64,000 nucleotides of DNA from Fasciola hepatica (Eukaryota; Platyhelminthes; Trematoda; Plagiorchiida; Fasciolidae). Location of the stretch: the NCBI GenBank assembly GCA_948099385.1, contig CANUEZ040000168.1, forward strand, positions 4,441,001 through 4,505,000, read 5' to 3'. Both the position numbers and the translations under genes were made by a program. Shown in pieces: positions 1-9,437 of the stretch. Position 1 is the first letter of the stretch; every line of letters begins with the position of its first letter. The notes beneath the pieces are model-generated. The model was given only the letters and a program-made list of their open reading frames with translations. It was not told the origin of the DNA and made no database searches.

Positions 1-1590
1 TGCTGTGCGCACAGCAGTTCACAGTGCTCCAGATGTTCACGTATTCGAGAAGCTGCAAGTCTTTCTATAACCTTTCCAGCCAGGGAAATGAGGCTAACAG
101 GGCGGCAATTGGGTGAGGAGAATTTTGACCCACCTTTGTACAGCCGAACAATCAAAGCTTTTTTTTCCATTCCCGAGGTAGTCTACCAGAGACTAACAAC
201 ATGTTGAACAACCAAGTCAGCGATGGAGGCAGTCGGTCAGTCAACTTCTTCAACATCAGCGAATGCACATCATTCGGCCCCGGTGACTTGTGAGTTTTGG
301 TGGATTTAAGGATGTTATTCACTTCTGACTCCAGAAAATCATGCATAAAAAATAATGGCGAGCCACTCATCACCGGGGTTCGCGCGCCTTCCCTCACAGA
401 ATACACCGACAGGTAATGTTTGATTAGTGTCTCAGCCTTGCCATTATCTGTTGCAAACAGTTCTTTGATGTCCATCAACGCCGGGATACTTACTTTCGCT
501 CTGGTGCGGCGCATAAGGTATGCAAACAAGCGCTTGAGTGCTCGCACTGCAGCAACCGCAAGGGCTTCCTCGAACGCCATCCGCTTTGTCTGTTTTTGTT
601 CAGAAAACTGGCTACGAAACCTGCGATAGAGATCATAACCCTCACCTGCAGGTCAGAACAACTGCCAGACCCGTTTTCGCCGTCTGAGCTCCAGGTCAAA
701 CCACGTTGGGCTCTTCACACGGGGTCTACATCGGCTGAGGGGAGAGCAGGTACTCATAAGGTATAAGATACCACCACGAATGAACTCCCAAGTTTCGTTT
801 ACATCGCTTTCGACATATGAGTCCATGTGCAACCAGTTAATATCTAAAGCAGCTCTCCTGACTTCCTCGAATGGTCTGCATCAAACGTTACGTCCGATGT
901 GGTCCAGGAGCTCTACAAGGACCACTGCGCCAATGAATTCCTAGGACTATGTGGTCACTGCTCCTAAGTGGAGGGAGATGTTCGATCCTATCAACGGAGC
1001 TCCTAGGAGAGATCATCACGTCCAGGATGGAACCCTGAGCAGACTGTATCGGGGTTGACTCATGAGCGTGTTGGTATAAGACATGGTTGCTAGCAAACCC
1101 TGCGAGAAAGCATCTGCCCTGGTCATGATTCTACCTGACGGCCAATCAATATGCGGGGCACTGAAGTCATCCAGAATAAGACATTTACAATTCCCGCCCA
1201 TCTACGCAATGACGTCAAGTGTTCGATAAACGATCCCAACAGTTTTCAAGCCTCCAGCCGTCAACTTAATGCGGTACCTAAAGGCTTCACCAAAACATTG
1301 TAGGTCAGCATACGCGTCTAACTGTACAGTTGGAATGTCCGATTGGACGAACAATATTACTCCTCCACCTGCTCTGACAGAACTCCTGTCAATCTGGAAT
1401 AAAGTGTAGCCAAGGAGAGACATTTCAGAGTTTAGGATATTCATGCTGAGCCCTGTCTCCTTCAGCGGCCTTACCCAACCGGAAGGCCGACTTTACTCGG
1501 ATTTTGTCGGCAACGTTTACATCACCAGTATTGAACAGCTTAGTTAAAACCTCGCGTAGCTCAGATATGTCCTGGTCCAAGGATGCTTGA
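1..1590 (-). pseudogene. CR1-like non-LTR retrotransposon fragment L1 (endonuclease + start of RT), cut by window edge
   Basis: Read on minus, broken frames give an APE-type endonuclease followed by the start of a reverse transcriptase. At about 1,444-1,202 there is a GGGVILFVQSD stretch and at 1,200-1,016 an ILDDFSAPHIDWP stretch, the degraded form of the endonuclease GDFNAP..W motif. Near 920-940 a frame reads LRSSDHIVLG, the endonuclease SDH motif. From 580 to 152 an open frame carries the RT N-terminus (KSPGPNDVHSLMLKKL, then LPREWKK). Bases 150-1, in another frame, continue with CRPVSLISLAGKVIE before the window ends, so the catalytic palm is not visible. The endonuclease N-terminus upstream of 1,450 is missing or deleted. 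Several stops and frameshifts make this a dead copy. The clade (CR1/jockey-type) is inferred from motif order. Confidence 0.8.
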
Positions 1591-1879
1591 GCCATGGAGT
1601 CATTTGCCCCTATTTAGTTCATTTGGTTGAAGAAGCAGTCCTATCTCTATAGTGCCCACTTGTTACCCGTTCAGCGCCCCTCGGGGCAAAGGATGGTTTC
1701 TTAAAAACTGATGTCTTGTTTGCCCGTCGGGGTACCGGCCCTAGCCCAGTCCGGAACGGACTAGCAACGGTATATGTGCATTATTGTAAATGGGCATGAA
1801 CGAAATGAATCCGTTTAGCGAAATCAAAGGAAAGCGAATGATAGTGAAGTACCCTTGTAGCACCCAGCTCGTTCGTAAC

Positions 1880-2601
1880 ATCGGTTTTCGGTCGGCTTGT
1901 TTAGTAGCCATTTTACACGGGTCAACAATGAACTGATTCGAAGGAAATCGACGACCAAAGCAATGTGCAACGCTTAGCTGGCGTTATATTTAAATGTATT
2001 GGTTTAATTCATCGAAATGCCCTAAAAACCTCGGTATAGATCGCTATTTTATTCCCTCGAATTGGGTAGAATAAGGACAATTAATAGGGAAATCATAAAA
2101 TAGGAGATAGAAATGAGCATCACTTTGGAAAAGTGAAAGAAATAAAACGAAGCATATCACGTATTTCAAACGACTGGCACAAACCACTCAGAAACCGACC
2201 AAAAACCGCTCCGAAACCGATCGGTTTTCGGCCGGTTTTATTATTATGCCGATCGGTTATCGAACGGTTTCTAAACGGTTTTCGAACGTTTTGTGCCAAT
2301 CGGTTGAAATGTGTGCTATGTTCCGTTAATGCCTCTCGCTTTTCCAAAACTACATAATGAGATGCTCATTTCTATCACCTAGTTCATGATTCTCCGATAA
2401 CTGCCCTTATTTTACCCATTTCGAGGGAATAAAATAGCGATCTATACCGAGGTTTTTAGGGCATTTCAATGAATTAAACCGACACATTTAAATATAACGC
2501 CAACTAAGCATTGCACATTGCTTTGGTCGTCGATTTCCTTCGCCTCAGTTCATTGTTGATACGTGCAAAATGGCTACTGAACAAGCGGACCAAAACCGAT
2601 C
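1880..2601. repeat. Foldback (long imperfect palindrome), arms ~340 bp
   Basis: The left half (1,880-2,235) reappears as its reverse complement in the right half (2,245-2,601); paired positions sum to about 4,481. Landmarks on both sides include AGAAATGAGCATC, GGGAATAAAATAGCG (reverse-complement sense), CGACGACCAAAGCAATGTGC and AGTAGCCATTTT. The centre is rich in CCGATCGG palindromes and AAACCGATCGG units. The arms are clearly diverged from each other, so this is an old snap-back structure. It resembles a foldback element or snap-back MITE. No protein-coding frame is convincing; short frames on both strands across the centre are a by-product of the palindrome. No target-site duplication is evident. 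Confidence 0.8.
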
Positions 2602-3509
2602 GGCATGATAGTAAAAACCGATCGAAAACCGGCCGGAAAACGATCGGTTTTGGAGCGGTGTTGCACCGGTTTTGCTACAAGGGCAACGAGCCACTTCAAC
2701 AGCACCCAACGGATTTTGTTTGTTGAGTGTCGACACTCAGGCATGATCATGCCTAGTTCCAGACTTGTCTTCAGATGAAGGGCAGTGGAAAGTCATCCCG
2801 TATGAGCCTAATTTCATTGTACTCTACTGCCTCGGTTCGATGTTGGTGCTCTGCTAATATTCCCTCATGGTACCGCCTAATTTCCTCTAAGACATTACCT
2901 TGTTTTCCTTCTACACCACGTCGATCGGCAGATTGTTCCAGAGCCTGGTCACTCTCCTTGATAATCGATATATGGCCGGTTGAGCCGGTGGAATGCGCCG
3001 ATACGTGTCGCCTGGTACGGTTATTATTCGTGGGTGGAAATTCTGACCGATCCAATCTATCATACTAGGTAACCCACTAAACCCAGCTCATTTGAACCTG
3101 AATGCAGAAATACCAACTCATGATTTGAAAGAATATGAAGACAAATCCTTCAAAAAAACTCACATGCCATCGACCGGACCGTCGATCGAGCAACTAGGAC
3201 GCCTGTGCTCCCGAAGGGCCTGACCGCGGAGAGCATCTCGGAGGCCACGTATGCGAACACCGAAATAAGTCGGTCCAGTTCAGTTCAGTTCAGTTCAGTT
3301 TGCACAGGACGGGTAATGGCCATGGTCAATCGAACGTCCAGAATTCCTTCGATGGTATGCACACCAGTTATGCACCCACCACTGCCGAGTGTCTTCCGTC
3401 GAATCCCCGCTAGAAATGAGAGGGAAACGGAAAACCTCATCGCACATCAACTGCGAGAGATATTATGCATCGTGAGCGTTCACTGAGACAGTATGCAATG
3501 AGGGAAAAA
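2602..3509. other. Stretch without recognisable gene
   Basis: Immediately after the foldback, more CCGATCG/AAAACCGGCCGG-type units continue to about 2,655. Frames of 94-97 codons on both strands at 2,771-3,068 do not match any family I know and lack an initiating context, so I do not call them genes. Confidence 0.5.
3276..3300. repeat. CAGTT pentanucleotide array, five units
   Basis: Five perfect tandem copies of CAGTT; a simple microsatellite. Confidence 0.9.
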
Positions 3510-3786
3510 GTCTGCTAAGACATACTCCAGAAGGACCATAGTGTTACCCGTCATCTACTAGACCTGGTCATCACCAATGATCGGTTCCTAATAGATGTGG
3601 TGCAATACTTGCCGCCCCTAGGCAAAAGTGATCACATTCTCATTGGATTCGATTATATCGTGAAATGGCCTCCTCTTCCGTCAGAAACTAAAATTTTGAG
3701 ATCCTTCAAAAGGACCAACTTTGACCAAGTCTGTGCATTTTTTCGCTCCCAGCTAAATTTAACTAACTCAGGTAACTGCGGATGAA
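3510..3786 (+). pseudogene. CR1-like L2: C-terminal scrap of APE endonuclease
   Basis: From about 3,555 a frame reads LLDLVITNDRF, then LPPLGKSDHILIGFDY, which is the C-terminal end of an APE-type endonuclease including the SDH catalytic motif. The frame continues to FDQVCAFFRSQLNL and then stops at 3,783. The RT frame just downstream lies in a different phase, and its own upstream reading meets a stop at 3,760, so one small indel near 3,765 separates endonuclease from RT. Upstream of about 3,510 nothing of the endonuclease is visible: the element is 5'-truncated, as is usual for non-LTR insertions. Confidence 0.8.
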
Positions 3787-5745
3787 ATGGCAGAGAATCT
3801 CAGAGAGTTAATCTCCTTAGCTGATAGGCATTTTGTCCCCAGAATTCGTCGCCCACAGACCGCTAAGCGACCCCTCCCTCGCCCCATTAGGCGCATTCTA
3901 GACGAACGCGCACGCCTCTTTGCTAGATATAAAGCCACAGGCCTTGCCCGTGATGCAGAAGACTTCAGGATCATAAGGAACATATGCAAAGACAAGATTA
4001 GGTCCTATCAGAATGCAGTCCAGCGATCTGTACTTGATCGAGCACGGACCAATAAGGCATTTTTCTTTCAGTACATGCGCCGTCTAAGGGGCACAGCTCC
4101 GACGCCATTAGCTCTCAAAGATAGTGCCGGATCTCCAATCACTTCCCCTAGCCAAGTAGCCGAGGCATTCAGCTCCTACTTCCGTACAATTTTTAGCTCC
4201 TTTCCCATATCATCCCACCCTACTATGCACCCGTTATCTCTGACCACTACCCTTAACCGCGTCACTATTCACATTGGTGCAGTCGCTCAAGGCTTCCGAC
4301 GGCTCAACCAATATTGCTCTATGGGTCCCGACCTAATCCACCCCCGTATCCTCAAGGAAGCCGCGGATACATTAGCTGCTCCTTATGCCTCGCTTTTTCA
4401 GCGATGTGTTGAAGATGGAGTTTTCCCCCGTAACTGGAAAAAAGCAGTGATCGCACCCATTTATAAGAAAGGTAGTAGACACCTTGCTTCTAGTTACAGA
4501 CCCATAAGCCTCACTAGCATCCCTAGCAAAATTTTTGAGGGAATTCTTAAGAGTGAGATTCTTTCCCATTTTCATAGAAATAAGATCCTCTCCCCGTCCC
4601 AACATGGGTTTCTTCCTGGCAGGTCATGCATCACCAATATGCTTACTGTCATGGATAGTCTAACGAAAGCCTATGATGATGGCCAGCTCTCACACGCTGT
4701 ATTCATCGATTTTGCTAAGGCCTTCGATAAGGTCCCACATGCCCCTCTTCCTTATAAGCTGCAGACGTACGGGATCACAGGCTCCATGTTGGCCATCCTA
4801 CGTAGCTTCCTTACCGACCGCACATTTGTGGTTGAAGTCGGGAATGTTTTGTCCCAACCCTCCCCAGTAACAACTGGGGTCCCCCAAGGGTCGGTCTTAG
4901 GTCCTCTTCTTTTCCTGATCTATATAAACTATCTACCGACATCCCTTCCTGCGAACATTGCCATGTACGCAGATGATGTAACCCTCTGGAGTTCAAGCGT
5001 TGAAGACCTGCAAATTGCAGTTTATGAAACAAAACGCTGGTCCGAGGATTGGAACCTCCCAGTTAATGATGACAAATGCGTGAGCATGTCTTTCGGCAGA
5101 GAGACTGGTCACACGTTTTCCATTAATGGAGCAGCCACTCTGCCAAGGGTTGACCGACACAAGGTGCTCGGTTTCTGGTTAGATTGTAACTTATCCTTCT
5201 CTCATCATCACGAACTTGCGAGCAAGTCTGCCTTTCGAGTCCTAAACATGATTCGAAGGTCCTTCCCGCGCATACTTAAGGATGATTTCCCCATAATTTT
5301 CGGCACTTATATCCGACCTCTGCTGGAGTACGGTAGACAGATAGTGCACTCTGGTCTTGTCCGAGACCGTGAGATCCTAGAAAGGGTTCAGCGGGCCTCC
5401 ACCAAGGCAGTAAGTGGTCTATCTCATCTACCTTATCCCGTCCGCCTCTCACTCCTCAACCTCTATCCCCTTGACGTAAGACGCGTAAGAGGTGATCTGT
5501 TTTTGATGTTTCACCTTTTTGAAACAGGTCAAAGCGATTGCTTCTTCTCCGTCTGTCCAGCCTCCTCTCTCCGTGGTCACAGCAGAAAAGTTTTCAAACC
5601 GAGGCCACGCACTTCACTAAGGATTAACTTTTTTAGCTATAGGGTTATTACCATGTGGAATGCACTTCCGGAAGATATTGTTCTCTCGCAGAACAAAACT
5701 ATCTTCAAGAAAAAGCTAGACCTCTACCTGGGTCTCTCCCAATAA
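3787..5745 (+). CDS. Reverse transcriptase of CR1/jockey-type element L2 (652-codon open frame)
   Basis: This is the longest open frame in the window and the best preserved polymerase. It copies element RNA into DNA at the nicked target site. The N-terminal ~110 residues are the endonuclease-RT linker (conserved FFFQYMRRL). RT motifs follow in order: MGPDLIHPRILKE (~180), SYRPISLTSIPSKIFE (~235), QHGFLPGRSCITN (~275), palm A FIDFAKAFD with Asp308, TGVPQGSVLGPLLF with PQGS at 366-369, and catalytic YADD at 394-397. A thumb/C-terminal domain (RPLLEYGRQIV, LERVQRASTKAVSGLS, RRVRGDLFLMF, YRVITMWNALP) completes the usual layout. The ATG at 3,787 is only the first one in the frame; the ancestral protein began upstream with the endonuclease, now out of frame. 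All catalytic aspartates are present, so this is a recent copy, but it is 5'-truncated and should not be autonomous. Confidence 0.9.
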   Translation: MAENLRELISLADRHFVPRIRRPQTAKRPLPRPIRRILDERARLFARYKATGLARDAEDFRIIRNICKDKIRSYQNAVQRSVLDRARTNKAFFFQYMRRLRGTAPTPLALKDSAGSPITSPSQVAEAFSSYFRTIFSSFPISSHPTMHPLSLTTTLNRVTIHIGAVAQGFRRLNQYCSMGPDLIHPRILKEAADTLAAPYASLFQRCVEDGVFPRNWKKAVIAPIYKKGSRHLASSYRPISLTSIPSKIFEGILKSEILSHFHRNKILSPSQHGFLPGRSCITNMLTVMDSLTKAYDDGQLSHAVFIDFAKAFDKVPHAPLPYKLQTYGITGSMLAILRSFLTDRTFVVEVGNVLSQPSPVTTGVPQGSVLGPLLFLIYINYLPTSLPANIAMYADDVTLWSSSVEDLQIAVYETKRWSEDWNLPVNDDKCVSMSFGRETGHTFSINGAATLPRVDRHKVLGFWLDCNLSFSHHHELASKSAFRVLNMIRRSFPRILKDDFPIIFGTYIRPLLEYGRQIVHSGLVRDREILERVQRASTKAVSGLSHLPYPVRLSLLNLYPLDVRRVRGDLFLMFHLFETGQSDCFFSVCPASSLRGHSRKVFKPRPRTSLRINFFSYRVITMWNALPEDIVLSQNKTIFKKKLDLYLGLSQ

Positions 5746-6041
5746 TTCCCTCTGTCAAAAAAACAACAAACAAAATAGTTGTCTTTTATCGCATATATGT
5801 TCATGAATGCCGCACCCCCACTCAGCTTTAGGCACTGTCCACAGTGGGACACTGAATGAGGTTATATGTATCTTGTTTTCGCTGCCACCCGCCCCCCCCC
5901 CCCGCTTCTTTTTACTCTCGTTTCAGCTCGGTGAATCCGACAGAAGATCAAAGATTTCCTAAAGAACCGGGACAATTGGGCTCAAAGCCTCGAACCCGTG
6001 TAGTACTTCAAGACTTCAAGACATCCATCTAGTTGATATAC
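5746..6041. other. 3' ends of two CR1-like elements facing tail to tail
   Basis: The 3' UTR of L2 (plus) begins after the stop at 5,745 with an A-rich tract. It includes a run of 12 C at 5,892-5,903. The 3' end of L3 (minus) meets it from the other side near 5,940-6,040. The exact junction is not resolvable by eye. Confidence 0.5.
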
Positions 6042-7060
6042 TCAAGGCTCACTACAAGGAAAGATCTCGTACCACTTGCGATCTAGGGCAACTTTGAAGG
6101 ACTGGACTGCCTGCAGACCCATCACTCCACCAGGCAGACCGTCCCAGATGTTCACTACCCTGTTGCTGAAGAAGTGTGATCTAGCCATCAACCTAGATCG
6201 GGCTTTTATCAGCCTCTTTTCATGTCTCCTTGTTCTGGAGTCTACGGCCACTTGGAATAGACTACCTGGCCTAAGGCCAGAAAAGCCCTTCATTACCTTG
6301 AACGTTTCTATGAGATCCCCTCGACGTCTCCTCCTTTCCAACGAGAAGAGATTCAGGTCACAGAGTCTCTGCTCGTAAGTCTTACCCCTCTGCCCTTCAA
6401 CCATTCGCGTGGCGAGACGTTGGACTTTCTCGAGGCAGGCGGCGTCCTTTTTGTAGAAGGGTGACCAAGCCTGCACGCTACCTTCTAAGTGAGGTCGTAA
6501 TATAGCCATGTAAATAGGTACGAATACCTCCGGCTTCCGGCAAGACAAAGCTGATCGAAACCTAAAGAGCTCCCCACGAGCCTTATGCGCAGCAGCGTTG
6601 CACTGCTCCGACCATTTGAAGTCACTGTTCATGATAACCCCAAGGTCTTTAACCCTACTGGCTGCCTCTACGGTGAACAGTCCTTGATCATGAGTGACAG
6701 TTAGGCCCTCTGTTGCCCTTGACAACAAATGGCCTTTTTCAGCGCTCAGAAGTAAGTCCCTTTGTATGCCCAGTTCAGGACGGTACCTATTTCCCTGCCC
6801 AAGTCCGCCCTACCCTTAGATCCAGCAATCTTCACACCATCCGCAAAAATAAAGCTGGGCGATTGAAGAGTGGATGCTAGGTCATTAATAAATAACAAGA
6901 ATAGGACCGGGCCTAGGACGGATCCCTGAGGTACACCACTGGTGACGTTCGCCAAACTGGAGCACCTTTCCCCCACTTTGACGTAAAGCGTCCTGTGGGA
7001 GAGGAAGTCCTCCAGCCACCTATATACTGGCCCACCTATACCGAAAGTCTCATCTCATGA
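6042..7060 (-). pseudogene. CR1-like L3: RT palm to C-terminus, 5'-truncated and catalytically dead
   Basis: On minus, translation starts near 7,050 with GGPVYRWLEDFLSHRT, continues as VTSGVPQGSVLGPVLFLLFINDL (PQGS motif) and then FADGVKIAG. The usual (Y/F)ADD is changed to FADG at about 6,836-6,850, so the second catalytic aspartate is lost. A frame break near 6,740 separates this from a 228-codon frame (6,728-6,042) that carries the thumb and C-terminal domain: KDLGVIMNSDFKW, RPHLEGSVQAWSP, LEKVQRLATRMVEG, RRRRGDLIETFKVM and SNRVVNIWDGLP. No polymerase N-terminus or endonuclease is attached. It lies tail to tail with L2. Confidence 0.85.
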
Positions 7061-7438
7061 ATCACTTGAAGAGATACACTGGTTAGACGCTCAAGTTCAG
7101 TGGATCCGGGGTGTTGTATACTTCCTTCTGTCTAGAAAGAAAACTTTCCGGATAGCGTAGGCCTGCCAGACTCGGTATGGAGATGGTGTATAAGACGGAG
7201 CAGATGGCGTAAAATCAAATTTCAATAAAGAAGGGACACACAGCGTTAGTAACGATTGCGTTGATATTCTGGATGGGAGCCTGGCCAGAGTGTAAGGAAA
7301 AGTCTCCTCCGCATGCCTGGTCCTTTCTTAGAGGCCTGTTTTGTTGGGGGTCCACTATCTCTCGTAGGAGTTTATTCGTATAAGAATCACCTTTGACGTG
7401 AAAAAGTTGACTTAAGAATGTCCTCGAGCGACCCTCGA
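7061..7438. other. No recognisable feature
   Basis: No open frame over 60 codons and no family match seen. It ends with the dinucleotide GA that abuts the CACTA-like element. Confidence 0.4.
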
Positions 7439-7454
7439 CCCAGCCAGCACAAAA
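7439..7454 (+). repeat. Left terminal inverted repeat of CACTA-like element
   Basis: CCCAGCCAGCACAAAA, followed by CGTGGTAAAAAC and an AAACATGTT-type palindrome at about 7,463-7,490. Exact match to the reverse complement of 11,905-11,920. Confidence 0.85.
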
Positions 7455-7540
7455 CGTGGTAAAAACATGTTAAAACATGTTTTTACCACTTCAAAAAAGG
7501 TTTCTTTTAGGTGCTCAGTGACCCCGATAATATCGCTTAA

Positions 7541-7612
7541 ATACCACTTAGTAGTATCACTTAAATACCACTTAAGTACCACTTAATAATACCACCTAAA
7601 TACCACATTAAT
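7541..7612 (+). repeat. Subterminal repeat cluster of the CACTA-like element
   Basis: Degenerate tandem units of the form TTAAATACCACTTA (at least five in 70 bp). The same hexamer core appears inverted as GTGGTATTT near the right end (11,866-11,907). This matches the subterminal arrays to which CACTA DNA-binding proteins attach; binding itself is inferred. Confidence 0.65.
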
Positions 7613-8189
7613 ACACTTGTCGATGGAAAGCGACAGGACCCTTTTTACTTAGACACCTCTGCTCCAGCTTCTGTATTGCCTTCGCACTAAGTGGCAAACA
7701 TAAGCCAAACATCGCTCTGTAATACTGGCAATATTTCATTAACAGACCGATAATACGTACATAAACGATCTGATCTTAATTGTTACCACGAATATCCCGG
7801 AAATATCTCACATTTCTTCCTAGCACTCAATTTGACAGTGTGGCTTGATGAAAAAACAAATAATAACTGGAACAATATATTATGACTTTTACAAGCTCAA
7901 GCAGCACTCTCCGGCTCCGCGGATTCCATGTGCGGTGCGGTCTGAAAATCTACGGAATTTACTTGGCAATCCCGGTTTGACCTAATGCATTTCCGAGACC
8001 TCGTGTTGTGCAGCCACATGCGAACACGAAATCGCAACTTCGAGTCCGAATGATTCGCGAAAACAGTGTGTGATTTGGCAGCATCTGGAAAATAAGGTGA
8101 AAATAGGTATAAACTTATAGAGAAACTCTTTGCTGGTGTGATGAATATCACAGACTCATAAGTAACTGAAAGGAAGTACCTTGCATCAC

Positions 8190-9430
8190 CCCAAATAACA
8201 GTTTGTCATCGAGCGCAATTTTTTTTCCTGAGAGGCTGCATTCTTTCACGAGGTTGGCATGCAACACTTTCAGCAGTAGGGCCCGAACTGTCTAACCAAA
8301 TGTTCGCCCACCTACGGGGGACAGTAGGGTGAACTGAAAAAATAAATAACTTCAAATACGTAAACCTACCAAGCTTTTTCGGCTGTGTTTGTTGGTCAAC
8401 CGCTGCTCAATCGTCATGAGATCATCAACACTTTCCAGTGGCAGATGAAAATCCTCTTTGGCCATAAATCCAGCTGTGTCCACCGTCGAAATGTGGATCT
8501 CGTTTTGCTGATTTTCGGCCAAAATCCTGCAACACATTTCCCGCACTTAAACTAGATCTTCTACAGAGAACATTCAAGTAATGACTGAAGACTTACCCTT
8601 CATACGTTCAATGCCGTGTTGCATCTTCTGAAGCCGTTGCTCCACTGCATCACTTGAAGCCCTTGGTGGACTGTAAAAGTAGGAATTAACCGGTTCCACG
8701 CGAACGCAATCCTTCGAGTTGGACATTTTCCTCATGGATACTCTTCTTGGCGCCATTGACGTTGATGGAATTTCTTCCCTGAGCACAATGCACATGAAAA
8801 TATGCTCATACCTCAATTCCAGCGTGCTTGGCGTTGTCGGATAAGACTGAAATATTGGTGGTACGTTTTCTTTTTCAGAATGTTTTCGGCGGTCCTCCAT
8901 TTCAGGTGAGTTATCCGATTCATCAGAGCTTGATTCGGTGGTCAAGAATCGATGTGGTCGTTTACTGCAAAATTTACCAATCAAAACATGTTCTCATTAC
9001 ACTAAGCGCCGCGGGCGCACATGTCCTCCGTGGAAACCCTGGCTTTCATCATCGCTATTAGCAGAACCACTTCTCAACCTTCCCGCTTCCTGTATATCAT
9101 CTGTAAAGTGAAATAAATGGATTTTTAGGACTTACTGCAAATGTAAAGGATATTGACTTCGTGCAAGGTAAAGTTGATGCCAGGGTCTTCATTGTTCCGG
9201 CAACGACGGTCCACTTCTTCCTCTGCAGTCTGAAGCCAGCGCAAGTACCTGCCATTTTCCACCCACTTTTGTGGGACTATTTTCGTAACTCACAGGCCTA
9301 TGATTTTCAAAATAAGGAACATCTAAGAGTGCAGGAGAAGTAGGAGTTTCTGTATATTTCCTTTTATATAGGAAGATGACCAGCGAAGTACCGCAGTCAG
9401 AACTAAGTAAGAAGATGAACACTGTGCAAA
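8190..9430 (-). CDS. DUF4806-like accessory gene of the CACTA-like element, multi-exon (approximate limits)
   Basis: Several minus-strand pieces fit one spliced gene. At 9,290-9,150 one frame reads KWVENGRYLRWLQTAEEEVD, like the N-terminal region of animal DUF4806 proteins. At 8,966-8,597 comes a serine/acidic linker (TESSSDESDNSPEMEDRRK) and a short coiled segment (VEQRLQKMQHGIERMKG). At 8,526-8,375 the core motif FHLPLESVDDLMTIEQRL appears, and at about 8,296-8,190 the C-terminus (VRALLLKVLHANL, then LSGKKIALDDKLL). A 33-nt GT...AG intron is seen at 8,779-8,811 and a 70-nt one at 8,527-8,596, although the latter's phase does not join cleanly to the DUF4806 frame. A further piece at 8,151-7,897 follows a good acceptor and may be an alternative last exon. 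DUF4806 genes are found with animal CACTA-like elements; their role is not established. Confidence 0.5.
8779..8811 (-). other. Candidate 33-nt intron in the accessory gene
   Basis: On minus the sequence is GAG|GTATGAGC...GTGCTCAG|GGA, with canonical GT and AG. Its length is a multiple of three and it has no in-frame stop, so the frame reads through either way. Very short introns are typical of some flatworm genes. Splicing is inferred from the sequence only. Confidence 0.45.
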
Positions 9431-9437
9431 AATAACT

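Noticed and set aside
2120..2357. Two overlapping ~75-codon frames on opposite strands
   Set aside because: Produced by the foldback palindrome; no domain.
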